From Ephemerocybe angulata (Eukaryota > Basidiomycota > Agaricomycetes > Agaricales > Psathyrellaceae), in contig JAACJK010000010.1 in NCBI GenBank assembly GCA_013368325.1, positions 186,001-250,000 on the forward strand: a DNA stretch of 64,000 nucleotides. The letters are read 5' to 3'. Positions 35,700-48,011 of this stretch are shown here, piece after piece. Within the stretch, counting starts at the first letter, position 1, and each line of letters opens with the position of its first letter. The translations under genes were made by a program, and so were the position numbers. Under the pieces are notes generated by a model. It was not told where the DNA came from. It ran no database searches and saw nothing but the letters and a program-made list of their open reading frames with translations.

Positions 35700-36378
35700 C
35701 GTTGCTGAGGATGGGTACTTTCAAGGACAAGCTTCGAAGTAGAACGTGAAGAGAGTTGGGGGGAAAGAATGGATTGAGCTCGAATCATCTTTCATATGGT
35801 AGAGAGCGCTGCATGAAGTCAGAATCTGAAGGCACTTTGCGGTGAAGTTCGAACGAAGGGAGACGAACCGGTTCAGGACCCCTGGCACCGATCCTAAAAT
35901 GGTGGCGTGGGACACCGTTCCCGGCGCCAAACGTTTGCTTCTCGCTTCCGCACAATGACCTTTTCGTATTCACTCCTCGTCTAGCCAATGGGATCCTTAT
36001 CCTTCGTCACTTCCTCCAAGGACCAAAAGTTTACGGTCTCGAGTGCTTTCAAGTGTCTGTTTTGGGGGTACTAATCTCATCGATATGCTCTCCACGAGCA
36101 GGCCTCATGGTTCCAAGAACGCCGTCCAGAATAGAGCTGTCAATCCGACTTCAATCCGTCTTCATATCCTCTGGTCATCTGGCTTCTTCCCGGCAGGATG
36201 CGACGAATGTTAGGTCAAATTACACCACCGGTTTACATCCGCTGCTCTGGTTGTATTCAAGAAAGGTTTTCAAAGTCTGTACCCCAGATCTCAGACCCGA
36301 TCCTGTCCTGTCAGACTGTGGACCAAATCCTAGACTAAAGCCCAGAGAACTTGCGTCTGACCTTCATCCAGCCTCCCA
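35700..36378. promoter_or_regulatory. Divergent promoter interval between the small membrane protein and the Ppo/LDS gene
   Basis: A 679-base head-to-head gap. It contains a CCAAT (about 35976-35980, plus strand) but no obvious TATA box. Frames here are short and unsupported. Shared control of the two genes is plausible from geometry only. Confidence 0.45.
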
Positions 36379-39300
36379 ATGTCTCTACTGTCTAAGCTCT
36401 ACGACAAGGCGAAGGAGGAAGCCTCCAATGACTTGAAGCACCTTCCTCTGTGGCCTGCGTCGACCGACTGGTACGATACCCCGACTGGCCAAGCGATCAA
36501 GGACATCCTCGAGTCTATCCTTCTTTCGCTGCGCCCGGTTCCAAAGGCGGCCGATGGCTACTACGACCACCAGGTGGACAAGAGAGCTAACCAACGCGAC
36601 CGCAAGATCGCCGCGAGGGTCACCGACACGCTTGGTCCATACATTGCGAAACAACCGAAGCCTTCCTACTCTGCGAAGATCGTCGTACGTGCCAATCTCG
36701 AACTTTACTTGACGAGATACTGAAACGACCAATTCGCAGGCTCTCATCGACAAGATTCTGCACCCCGAAGCTGAAAATGACCGCCTCGGCGCCGTAAGTA
36801 GCTATCTTTGTGTCATTGTATGATAGCCCACTTACCCAGCTGCTTAGTTTGAGGACTTGCTCTCCGTCATGTCGATGTCCGCACCTGACTCCAAAGTCGG
36901 GCGCCTCTTGGCCAACAAGGCAGTCGGCACTCTTTACTCGGTCATCCCTCACCCAATCGAACAATTGCTTGACAAGAAGTACACCGTGAGGCAAGCGGAC
37001 GGTAGCATGAACAACATCCACAACCATTCGATTGGTAAAGCCGGGGAGTCATACGCTCGTAGCGTTCAACCCAAGAAGAGCATCCACCCCAGCACTCTCC
37101 CGGATCCTGGTTTGGTTTTCGACCACTTGCTCAAGGCCCGAGATGTAAGCTCAGTTCGGTTACCATTTGAGGAATGGGGTTCGCTAATGCTCACGTTCGT
37201 AGCGCGTCGATCACAAAGGAGGCAATTCTGCGTTGACTTTCGCCTTCGCCTCTCTCGTTACCCGCTCGCTCTTCAAAACGAACACCTCCGAACTCTGGAT
37301 CAACGAGGCAAGCTCCTACTTGGATCTCAGCCCCCTCTACGGAAATAGTGGGTCTCCTCGCTCCTTCATCACCTCCCGCCTCGTGTGCTGACTTGGGTTT
37401 CGACTCGCAGACGCCGATGAGGTCAAGCAGATCCGTGACCCGATGAGCATGGGTCGTGGACTCATCCACCCCGACGCGTTCATGGATGAAGGCGTGGCAC
37501 TCCTCCCGCCAGCATCGGGCGCCCTTCTCATCCTCTTCAACCGGAACCACAACTACATCGCTGGACAGCTTCTCAAGCTCAACGAGAAGAAGAAGTGGTC
37601 TTCCGATCCCATTTCTGACCCCAAGAAGTCCCAGGTGCAGGATGACGAGATTTTTGAGACTGCTCGTCTTGTCAAGTAGGTCTTCGCGTTCCTGTTCGTC
37701 TAATATGTGCTTGACATTGCTGTTTGTCATGTAGCTGTGGTCACTTCATCTCGATGATCAGTAAGTCCTTCCTGCGTGTTCAAATCAAGTCGTGGTTACA
37801 GAAGACTTAACTTGGGCTAGTGAGCGACTACGTCTCAGGCTTCCTGGGCCTTTCTGAAGGCAACGCCTGGAGTATCAATGCTTTCGACGTGAGCAAATGC
37901 ATAATTTCTTTTTGAGCCTCCTCACGATTGACGTCCCTTGCGATTTGTAGCCGATCAAGAACAAGAACGGGACCACGATCGGCCGAGGAGAAGGCAACCA
38001 CGTTAGCGTCGAGTTCAACCTCCTCTACAGGGTATGTTCCTCCCACCCTTCATCTTTCACAGCGACTGAAGGCGGTGTTCTAGTGGCATACAACCCTAGG
38101 CGCTAAAGACGTCGAGTACACCAAGAACCTGTTCGGCAAATTTGGAGCTTTCGCTGGGAAGGATTTCGAAACGACCCCCGTCCCCGCATTCATTCAAGGC
38201 TTCGTTCCCGAGCTTCAGAGCGTGATCAAGACCCCCGTTAATCAGCGCAACTTCGGCGGGTAAGTCGTGCCGACAAGGGTCCTGTGATATCGTCCCTATT
38301 GACGTTCCTCTGAATCAGCCTTACCCGTGGTGCGAACGGCAAGTTCTCAGACGACGACATTGCCCGCATCCTCCAGGATGCTACAGAGGACCCTGCTGGT
38401 CAATATCGTGCACGTGGAACCGCTGCCATCTTCAAGCCCATCGAGACGTTGGGCATCATTCAAGCGAGGCGTTGGGGTGTGTGCACGGTATGTCGTTTGT
38501 GCCGTACTCCATGCGTAGTGCACTATTGACGATCGGCCTTAGATGAACGAGTTCAGAGAGTTCCTTGGACTAAAACGTCTGATCCCTTTCTCTTGAACCA
38601 TTCCTGACAAACTGACACGCGTTCACAGAGTTCAACGACTTCGAAGAATGGAACTCTGATCCAGAGATCGCGGTGAGCCTCAGCATGTTAGCTTTAATCG
38701 CTCGATCTCACAACCTTATAGCAAGCTGCCCGTGACCTGTATGGCCACATCGACAATGTCGAGCTTTATGTGAGCCAATTCCTGTGTCGGACTGAGCGCC
38801 CTTCTAATCCAAGGGTCGCCCTCCACAGACCGGTCTTCAATGCGAACAACACATGCCTCTGAGCCCTGGCTTGAGGTTCTCCTGCGGATACACGGTACGC
38901 AGTCCCCTGTCCATCGATAAACGTTAGGCAATGCCTTACCTCCCTCCTTTTAGATGACCAGGGCTGTTCTGTCGGATGCCATCGCCCTCGTCCGTGGTGA
39001 TCGATTCTACACTACCTCCTTCACCCCCGAGTACCTGACAACCTGGGGATACCACGACGCGACAACGCGCCCGGACAGCGGTGGATTTGGCGCCCACTGT
39101 AAGTGACCCCGACCCCTCCTCAGACTCCCCGGTTAATGGTCGTAATTAGTGCCCAAGCTCCTCATGCGACACTTCCCTCGTCATTATCCTTTCAACAACG
39201 TCTATGGTGAGTTTCGTATCCTCTTCACCCTATGGTCTTTTCTCAATCTGCTTTAGGGATCTTCCCCTTCTTCACTCCTCAGAAGATGAAGGATAGCCTC

Positions 39301-41243
39301 GAGAAGCAGGGCCTCGTCACCAAGAACCCGCCCAACTATGTCTTCACTCGTCCTCCTCCACCTGGTCCCATTCCCAAGTTCGTCGACACGTTTGAAGCCA
39401 TCAACGTCGTCTTCAACGACCCGACGAAGTTCGTCTCGGGCTACAACCTCTCTGGCTTGGGAGACGGGTATGGATTCATGATGGCGATGGACAAGAATCC
39501 CCAGTACGTGTGTGTTTCATGGGATATATATTATGACTGACTCTTGCGGCGTGTAGGCACGACAACGACAAGGCTATGGCGGTCAAGGCCACTGTCGGAC
39601 CCAAGCCTCAGTTCGACGGGTATCGCCAGTGGTTCAAGGAGTCATTCCGAAAGGAGCTCAAGGATAAGTCATTCGCGTATGTTCATTATTTTGTCACTAT
39701 CGAGATGCGGAAACTGACACGCTTCTCAGGGTCAACAAGACCAACTACGTCGATGTCTGGCAGGTCATCAAGACTGTTCATACCTACTGGGCTGCCGAGC
39801 AGCTGGTACGTTTGTTTCATTTGGCCCGAGTCATTTCTTTTCACAAATAGCTGACACTATGCGTCTCAGTGTGGTATCTCACTCAAGACCAAGGAGAACC
39901 CGCGTGGCAAATATACCGTTGATGAGGTCTTCGACTACTTCTGTGACCTGGTAAAATTTGTTCTCTTCCTTCGTAGACCTTCGAGATATTCATACGTTTT
40001 ATAGTTCACCGCGTCCTTCCTCGGTCTTGGCGACACGGAGCGCTTCTGGGAGCTGTTGAAGAAGGCTCGGAAAGCCAGCGACGTTATCCAAGGCGCCACT
40101 CGGGAGTCCGTCCTTCGTGTTGGGCCTGACCTCGAAGACCCTAAGGGAAAGGCAGACCCCTACCGCGTTGTAAGTCTCCGACCAATCAGCTCTTCTCTAG
40201 TGCCCCATCTGACGATAATGCGAACGTAGGGTCTCCTCAAGAAATGGGCTCGAGAGATTCAAGACTACTACAGCCCTCCCGACGAGCAGCCCTGGTGGCA
40301 GTTCATCTCCCGCCTCACTGCCACTGGACGCCCCGTCAACGAACTCGTCGCGAACATCGTCGGCCTTGCCAACGGCTCGTCTGTCAACCAAGCTCACACG
40401 GCACTCAACGTCGTCGACTTCTACCTTGAGGAGGAGAGGAAGGACAACTTGGCCGACATTCAGGCACTCATCGGCAAGAATGATGACGCGAGCAACGAGC
40501 GTCTCAGGGGGTATATCCGGGAAGCCATGAGTGAGTAGACAGGACTTTCAATCCCCTTGAATCGTCCAACTAATCCGAGGTCAGGGCTGAACCCCCAGTT
40601 CACGGGTCTGTGGCGTGTCGCGATTGTGGAGACCGACGTCCCTGGTGTTGGCAAGGTCAAGCCTGGAGAGCGTATTTGGGGTGGATTCAAGAAGGCACAC
40701 TTAGGCGTAAGTACACATTTCTCCATTGTTTTGAGAAACACACCAATCTGAGTTTCGCCGCACCAGCCTATGGACTTCCCCGACCCCCTGAAGGTTGACC
40801 CCACTCGCGATCCCAAGAAGTACCAGCTCAATGGTATGTGGCTTTCCTTGTGTATCCCTTACATGCCGTGGACGTCGATGTTGACTATTGAATGATCACA
40901 GGCGGCGGCTTCCACCTTTGCATCGGTGTCGACTTCGCGATCAACGTCATCCTGGACATCATCAAGGTTGTTTTCAGCTTGAAGAATATTCGTCGTGGAA
41001 AGGGCGACTCTGGTCGTCTTGTCAAGGTCACGAAGATCTTCAACCTGGTCGAGGTTCGTGGGCTCTTCAACTATGAAGATCGCGTTCGAAAGCTGATAAC
41101 TTTCCCGCACAGACCAACCAATACGTCAAGCAGGATGGTTCGTTGAGTGACTGGCCTCAGACCATGACAATCGCGGTGCGTACCTTATCGTATTCTCCTC
41201 TAACCACACCCCTAACGGTTAATTCATCTAGTGGGATGACTGA
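36379..41243 (+). CDS. Psi-factor-producing oxygenase / linoleate diol synthase homologue (dioxygenase-P450 fusion)
   Basis: ATG 36379 (MSLLSKLYDKAKEEASNDLK). More than 20 introns are removed to give about 1,050 residues, the usual size of fungal Ppo/LDS enzymes. N-terminal heme-peroxidase-like domain: SYARSVQ, NSALTFAFASLVTRSLFKTN, ASSYLDLSPLYGN, LLILFNRNHNYIAGQLLKLN, GFLGLSEGNAW and EFNLLYRWHTTLG, where Tyr (38026-38028) and His (38087-38089) are the catalytic Tyr and proximal heme His. C-terminal P450-like domain: ELVANIVGLANGSSVNQAHT, ExxR in YIREAMRLNP, and the heme loop NGGGFHLCIGVDFA (Cys 40919-40921). The distal His expected before SLF is Arg (37263-37265). Family members convert linoleate to hydroperoxides and then diols or other hydroxy fatty acids that control sporulation. 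Cytosolic or membrane-associated. The product is uncertain because of the Arg. Confidence 0.88.
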
Positions 41244-41613
41244 ACAGCGCGACTCTGCCTGTAACGCAACCTCTGGCCCTGGACTCTCTACAGCTTCTTC
41301 GTATCTCTCTCAAACTCTTAACAACGATCCGCACGAATATCACCTGTACATTAGAACTTCTCCCGTCGTATATGATCGCTTTGTGCGCAGCACCCGCCGA
41401 TGGATGAGCGAAGACCGTCGTGTCTCGAAATTCGCCAACGAGTTGAGCGGGCGGTTGGAGCAGCAGAGTCCTCGATCGCGCCCCCTGCGATTTGTAATGC
41501 ACCATTTCGGGATTGCAATCTCACGGCTCGGCTCGGAAGCTCGCACCGCGCCGCGGTCACTTGGGCGTCTGCGATAACCAGGTTGTTTTCCCCCACCACC
41601 GTGACGACGCGAC
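41244..41613. other. Intergenic between the Ppo/LDS gene and POP1
   Basis: 370 bases with the Ppo 3' flank and the POP1 promoter. Both strands carry overlapping open frames of 80-140 codons, none with homology; the sequence is simply poor in stop codons. Confidence 0.4.
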
Positions 41614-44460
41614 ATGTCGCAACAGCCGAAGCGCAAGAAGGACGGAGGCTCTGAAGAAATGACGGGGAGGGAGAAGAAGAAAGTGAGGATGGCAGAGGCT
41701 CGAACTATACCAGTGCAGTCTGTCGGTGCTGGCTCAAGTAGCCAGGCGGGTCCATCGAAGGTCGTGCCCATGAACAGTGCGTGGCAGATCGGTCGCCTCC
41801 ATAAATATACTCACAGAATATAGGTCTGGCTGGACTACCGAGTGCAATCGACATTGAGAAAGTAGTGGAGTCCCGCGCGTTTGAGATCGGCGCCATGCAG
41901 ACCGCGATGAAAACAGCAAGGTACTCGCATCAGACAGCACTGAGATTATAGATTACTGACATTTGTATAGCGCGGGATCGACCCAGAGAGCCTGGCAAGC
42001 TTTACCGCGACATCTTCGAAGGAGAGCTGCAAGCCATGACGTTCGTCGAGTCCCCCAGCGGTTGCGAGGAAGAGCCTTGGCGGAGATGGACGCACTTCCC
42101 GTTAAAAAGAAAAAGCTTCCACAGCGGGGGAAGTCGAAACAAGAGACGAGAACCGAGTCTTTTCTCCGTCGTCAGAGTAAGCCCCCACCCTTAATAGGAG
42201 ATTGGAATCGGCGCACTCATGTTAAGCAGAGGACAAGACATGGCTCGAAACTCACGTATGGCACTCCAAGCGGATGATAATGGAGGATATGTGGGGCTAC
42301 AGACTGGTACGGACCTTCTCTCAGCTCGACTCACTCACTTGCGAATAATAAAACCAGGCTGTCAAACCGACAGAAAAGGCTTATAGGCCATCTCACCGCG
42401 CCTCGGTTCAAGGCGCCATCATCCACGACGCGTCTTACTACTCACTGGTCGAGCTGCGAGGTGCCCCTGAAACGATTATTGGCACACTGAACCTCTGTTG
42501 TGATCCACAGGGGCCCAGTCCTGGAGCCCTCAGGTTTCTCAATGGAACCCGAACCTACGAAACGCACGCATACGAGCCAGGCAGCTACCCGCTTGGTTTG
42601 ATAGCGCCCTTGTCGATATTCTGGCAGCCTGCAACAACGTCCACGGATATAAAGGGCAAAGGAAAAGAGACGGATGCATCTGCACCTAACTCTCAGGAGA
42701 ACGACCGTGCTATCTGGTTGCGGTACCATCCAGCGGTACGCCAGCAAATGCTCTCGGCTTTACAAAAGGCGGCATCGACATATTTGGCTCGGAAGAAAGA
42801 AGAGGGCATCGAGTCAGTTGAGATACAGATTTGCGACTTGAAGGACCAAATCAACGTCTTTGAGATCATGGGACCCCAAGCTAGCCAGGTTATCCGGGGA
42901 GTTTTGAACGCGGTGCCGGGCGATCCTCGAGAGGAGTTCAAGCAGGTAGGTTTTACGACGCTGCCTGTTGGCTCTTGAACTGAGACGTGCTGCCAGTTTT
43001 GGTCGTCACTAGCAGATGTCCAGACTTCTGGGTCCGTTCCGAGGAATCTTGTAGTTGGCTTCAAAGTTTTAGACCCTCGACTTAGGTAAGTCCAGAGATA
43101 GTGTGGCTGCTGCCGCCGTACTACGAGGTAACAGTAGTTGTCAGATTTCCTCCCAAACGAGCGAAACCGAAGCCTGGAAAGCCTATCAACACCCACCATA
43201 TCTTTCCTAAGGAAACCCTCGCCAGAAGTGATATATGGGACGAGAAGGTACGACTAGGATTGGCCAGACCCAAGTTCACCAAGCAAGAGCTCGATGACCG
43301 TCGGGCGAAGGTATACCTCCTTTTTACCATGTTCTACGGGATCCGTCTCTAACCTCGCCATAGAATGTTGTCCCCGGAACACCTCTCAACCCTCAGCGAC
43401 AGGACGACCGAGTCCCTGTTCTCCTTATCCAACGCTCGCTAGAAGCCTCTCGAACCGCCGGCGGCCATCCCATCCACGGCTGGACGCTGATCGTCCCCTC
43501 AGGATGGGGCATGGCCTTTTGGAGCTCCCTCGTTTTCACGGGCACCCGTATCGCCGGCCAGCGCGAGCGGCAAACACAGGCGTACGAGGCTGGAACCACT
43601 TATTTTCCTCGCGATTACCCATTCACGGACGCGTATAACCAATTCTCAAAACAGAGGGAGGAGAAATTGAAGGAGAAGTGGGATCGCAAACCCCCAGCGA
43701 AGAAGCCTAATTTCAAGAAATTGGAAGTGGATGACCCGTGGACTCCCAACTGGAACAAAGTCTTGGGCATCGAGGCGGAGAAGGATAAGGCGGAGGAAGG
43801 CGATCTCGTTCCTGCTCAGCGAGAACCAGAAAGCGAGAGCAGCGGGGTTAAGCCATGGCTGCTGCGTGGGCTGAAAATGGCGGACATTGTTGAAAAGGTG
43901 GCGGCTTCGAAGTCTCCCGAAGAGTGTCTGCTATCGGAGCTCAACAAACTCAGAGTGGCGCGGTCTTTGGAGCAACACCCTGTGACCAGGGCGCAAGAAT
44001 TACTGCGAGGCGCGCTCATCAATGTCAAAGTGAACGTTTGCAAGCGTGGGTTGCCGCAGGATCTGGGGCTCATCTACGCTTTGGAAGATGACGAGGTCCC
44101 GCGGGCGATGGCTTCTATCACGCGGAAGGGCGATCCGGAGGACGAGGATGAAGACGAGGTCAGTCCAACTGAAATCGGTCTTTGAGTTCGTGCCCTAACC
44201 TCTTCTTGCAGTTCAACGGGATATCTACCGAGAACACCCTCATTGGCCGGATCACGACCGGTAATTACTCCCTTTCGATAGGCAGTGGGTACGCCGTCGG
44301 TGCTGTGCCCCTTGCACGATGGCTTGCGCTCCTCAAGCAACAGCCTGAGGCCGAGAAGAATACTCCAAGCACGATATCGCCTCTGGTCAAGATCCGCAAC
44401 ACCAACAGCGACCAATGCCGGTTGGCAAAACTCGAGGTGCTAGTCGAGGGCGATGCCTAA
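41614..44460 (+). CDS. POP1: POP1, RNase P/MRP protein subunit
   Basis: ATG 41614 begins MSQQPKRKKDGGSEEMTGRE, a basic leader. The conserved POP1 N-terminal block follows: SAGSTQRAWQALPRHLRRRA, ASHDVRRVPQRLRGRALAEM and, after an intron, EDKTWLETHVWHSKRMIMED, then AYRPSHRASVQGAIIHDASY. The POPLD region is recognisable around FWSSLADVQTSGSVPRNLVV and SPEIVWLLPPYYEVTV, and the C-terminal part has HGWTLIVPSGWGMAFWSSLV and YFPRDYPFTDAY. The protein ends CRLAKLEVLVEGDA then TAA at 44458-44460. POP1 is the large scaffolding subunit of RNase P (tRNA 5' maturation) and RNase MRP (rRNA processing) in the nucleolus. Introns lie near 41780, 41915, 42180, 42310, 42945, 43085, 43310 and 44160. No anomalies. 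Confidence 0.9.
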
Positions 44461-44630
44461 ACAGTATGACTGAGACGATGTGTGATGTCTACGAGTATAT
44501 TACAAGAGCAGTCAGCAGAGCGATAGTATAACGAATGCAAGTTGCGGTGGAAATAAATAATGGTCCTAGGAAGATGTCCTCGTGAAGAGTATGAACGGAA
44601 AAGTGCAGGCAGAGTTCAGTTGGAATGTAA

Positions 44631-46084
44631 TCAAATTTTCCATTTGTCCACAGCAGCCTGTACCAGCCTCCCCATCTCTATCCGGGCCTGCTTCTTCGCA
44701 CTGGCCGTGATGCCTTCCAGTGCATCGAGGGCTCCCGGGGACGTCTGTAGTGGATCGAATTCTAGTAGATGTCCGTCCTTCGTGGGGATGGCAACCATGG
44801 CAGAAAATGACCGTGTGTGCTTCGAGGTTTGTCGAGGTGTTGTGTCATTACCGGACGGTGGGGGCGGAGGTGGGAAGCGGAATGCAGAATTTAGACCCGA
44901 CTGCTGTGCGGGGCGGGTGGCCTGGGATGGGTCGCGGGTGTGCGATGAAGTGGATTGTGATGTTGATGTAAATAAGCTGGCCTGCGAAGCCTGCCGCGAG
45001 TGTAGGGTGCTGGATGGGTCGCGGCGGATAACGATACTGCTCTTCGACCGTTTCAGGCCCCGAGATGTCGACGGTTGGTCTGTGTCTTCCTCATCTTCGG
45101 CGTCTTCACTGGCTTGTTCTACGCCTTTGAACCAGCCCAGACCGAACTGATATGGGTTGGCTAGTGGTGATCCGTTGACGCTCAGCATGTTCTCATCCTT
45201 GCGCGGTAGCCGTACGAGTGTTGTACTATCGTCAGAGGGAGGGTAAGTGGGTGTTTTGGCAGGTAGAGTTGGATTGAATTTCGAGGCTGATGGGACGCGA
45301 GAGGTGGTGGGAGGCTTCATGGGTGATGTTGGTCTTGAAGGTGCACGGGCGTTGTATGACATGGAGGAGTTGAAGGGCGGTCTAGGTTTCTCTGGGCTCG
45401 GTGTTCCGGCTAATCGACTGAGGGGTCGGGGCTGTTTACCAGCGTCAGTAGTGATTGATGTAGCAGACGGCAGAGGACGCACTATGCCCATGGAGGGAGG
45501 TTTGGATGAGGATCTAATGAACCGCGAGCCGTGCTGTGCAGATCCAGAGGGTTGCGGCTTCTTCATCTTGTTCGGCGTCCCAGGTATTGTTTTGGCTGAT
45601 ACGTTGTTAACCAGGGCCTGGTTTCCAATGCAGATTTGACATACCAGCTTTCAGTGGACGAGAGTCAGACTCCCTGGCAGCAGGCTTCTCCACCTCGTGG
45701 TTCTCGAGGAACTTGCGCTTCCGCATGCTTTTATCGATGTCCCCGAAGTTCGCATCAGCACCTGCAGCAGCCAGCCTGTCCTTCTGATATCCTCTCAATG
45801 CCAGTTGGGTGTCTCCATTGTACTTCTCTCCAAACTCGCGCATGGTCATAGTCCTGACCTGCTTGGGTATGCGCGAAACTTGGCCCTCCTGGTGGATTGT
45901 GAAGTTCTCGAGGTGGTCCTGGAGGATGGCTTCGAGTTGGCGGCATCGGTGGGCGACTGTGTGTATTTCTCAGTGGCTAGTCAACACGGCGACAAGAGCA
46001 ACAAGCACCTTCGAGGTCGAGATTTGCCAGAAGCTGCCTCTTCTCATCGTCGGTGTACTTTCTGCTGCTGCCGGACGGATGCAT
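44631..46084 (-). CDS. Borealin-like chromosomal passenger complex subunit
   Basis: ATG 46084 (MHPSGSSRKYTDDEKRQLLA). An intron ending at ACACAG joins NLDLE to VAHRCRQLEAILQDHLENFT, followed by IHQEGQVSRIPKQVRTMTMR and EFGEKYNGDTQLAL. This N-terminal helical block is the borealin/Nbl1 signature, the segment that forms a three-helix bundle with survivin and INCENP. Behind it comes a basic, Pro/Ser/Thr-rich region with several SP/TP sites (candidate CDK sites) and a C-terminal ordered patch (SAMVAIPTKDGHLLEFDPLQ; GALDALEGITASAKKQARIE) that may correspond to the dimerising borealin C-domain. Yeasts have only the short Nbl1, whereas this protein is full-length. It lies head to head with ERG26, with 161 bases between start codons. 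Role: targeting Aurora kinase to centromeres. Confidence 0.82.
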
Positions 46085-46245
46085 CGCTGGTGGAGGATAT
46101 AAACAAACCGGCGGAGTGGGCGCCAGGCACGGTACCGCGTCCGGAGCACACACGTGACACGCGTTTCGTGTCGCCAAATCTTTCGACACTGGACAGGAGT
46201 CGTTCGATCCGCTATTTCTGTCTCCAACTTCTACTCAACTTAACA

Positions 46246-47783
46246 ATGGCCAAGGACCAGTATCTCGTTATTGGCGGCAGTGGATTCCTGGGGCGTCATA
46301 TTGTGGACCAGCTGAGGGCCCGCGGCGACTCTGTCTCCATCTTCGACATTGTCCAGCGGTACCACGATGTCCCGTTCTTCTCTGGGGACATTACCGACGA
46401 GTCTGCGATTGCCTCTGCATTGAAGCAGGTACGTTGAAGTTAAGCTTGAGGAAGTAAGGGGCACACTGACGGGCTGTCCTCAACCAGTCAGGGACAACAT
46501 GCATTATCCATACGGCTTCCCCACCAGCAGGCTTGACGGACGGTTCGATTTACATGAAGGTCAATGTCGACGGCACCCGCGCGGTTATTGATGCTGCCAT
46601 TGCCTGCGGCGTCCGCAAACTCGTCTTCACTAGCTCAGCAGGTGTCATCTTCAACGGGACCGATATTATTGATGTGGACGAGCGCCTGCCCTACCCCGAT
46701 GTCCCTCTAGACGCATACAACGATTCCAAGGCGAAAGCAGAAGCCCTCGTCATTGCATCGAACGGAAAGGGAGGTCTGTTGACGGTCGCACTCCGTCCCG
46801 CTGGCATTTTCGGGTACGTCGCATGCTCCAGCGAGACGCATGTCTTCGCCAACTCACAATCCCGTTTCCAGTCCTGGTGATCGTCAATGCATGAGCGGTC
46901 TGTACCAAGTCTACGAGAACAACCAAACCCATTTCCAGATTGGAGATAATACCAATATGATGGACTGGACCTATGTCGGCAACGTCGCGAAAGCTCATCT
47001 CCTCGCTGCGGACAAACTCGATCTCCCCCCGCCAGCACCCCCTCTCTCGACCCTCGGAAAGGCACCCCTATCCGTCGAGGAAGTGCCCCCCCTCTCCGAA
47101 GCCGAAAAGGCTTTGGTCAATACCCCTCTCTCCACAGTAGACGTGACCACTGGCCACTTCAAAATCCCCACCTCGAATGCTCGACCTCTCGGCCCCTACG
47201 TTACACGCCCCGAGAACGGAGACGAGCTCGAAGCGAACTGGGAGCAGGGCTCCGCCGAGTCCTCTGGTCGCCCTGTCGGCCGAACGCGCTTCGACCAGCT
47301 ATCTGAAGCTGGCATCGCGCGCTCCAAGTTGCATGACCCCGAGCAAAACCCCCTCCAAGTCGCCGGCCAGATCTTCTTCATCACCAACGGAGAGCCGACT
47401 TACTTCTGGGACATGCCGCGAGCAGTCTACCAGCAGCTCGACCAGCATTTTCCCGGACACAGGAAGCCAAGGTCGACTATCAAGATGCCCAAGACCATCG
47501 GATTGGCGGCTGCGACAGGATCAGAGTGGTTCTCGTGGCTGACTGGACGAACGGCGACGTTCACTAGGTTCAAGGTGTCGTTCAGCTGCGCTTCGAAATG
47601 GCACAATATCGAGAAGGCCCGGAGAATCTTGGGCTATGAGCCGGACGTTGGCATTCAAGAAGGTGTTGAAAAGATGGTTGAGGTCAGTCCCATTCGAAGC
47701 TATGTGCCCGTCCTTGTGCTGACTAGGTGCTTTAGTGGTGGTGGTCTGAGTACCAGGCAGGGAACCACAAGCAGGCTCACTGA
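46246..47783 (+). CDS. ERG26: Sterol-4-alpha-carboxylate 3-dehydrogenase (C-3 sterol dehydrogenase)
   Basis: ATG 46246 (MAKDQYLVIGGSGFLGRHIV). Domains: Rossmann NAD-binding GGSGFLGRH, FDIVQRYHDVPFFSGDITDE, TCIIHTASPPAGLTDGSIYM, NVDGTRAVIDAAIACGVRKL, VFTSSAGVIFNGTDI and the catalytic YxxxK in DAYNDSKAKAEALV. Later blocks are LRPAGIFGPGDRQCMSGLYQ, NMMDWTYVGNVAKAHLLAA and VAGQIFFITNGEPTYFWDMP. This is the 3-beta-HSD family; ERG26 acts in C-4 demethylation of ergosterol precursors at the ER. Between LLAADKL and VAGQIFF sits a Pro/Ser-rich insertion of about 110 residues that yeast ERG26 lacks. The last exon (WWWSEYQAGNHKQAH) follows a short intron and ends in TGA at 47781-47783. Introns also lie at ~46430 and ~46814. 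Confidence 0.88.
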
Positions 47784-48011
47784 TCGACTTTCACACCTTC
47801 TATTTGCTCCATCTCTCGACGCACCTGTATACACTAGCCAAACTATCAAAATACCCCTTACTTTCTCTTACGGATAATATACTATGTGTAACCTACTCCC
47901 GAGTCAGATTAGACGCCCTTCAGCGGTAGTGCATTGACCTATTCCGATCCGCACAATCCACGATTTCGCTCGCGTCGATCAATCGCATACCATCACTATC
48001 CGCGACCCACC

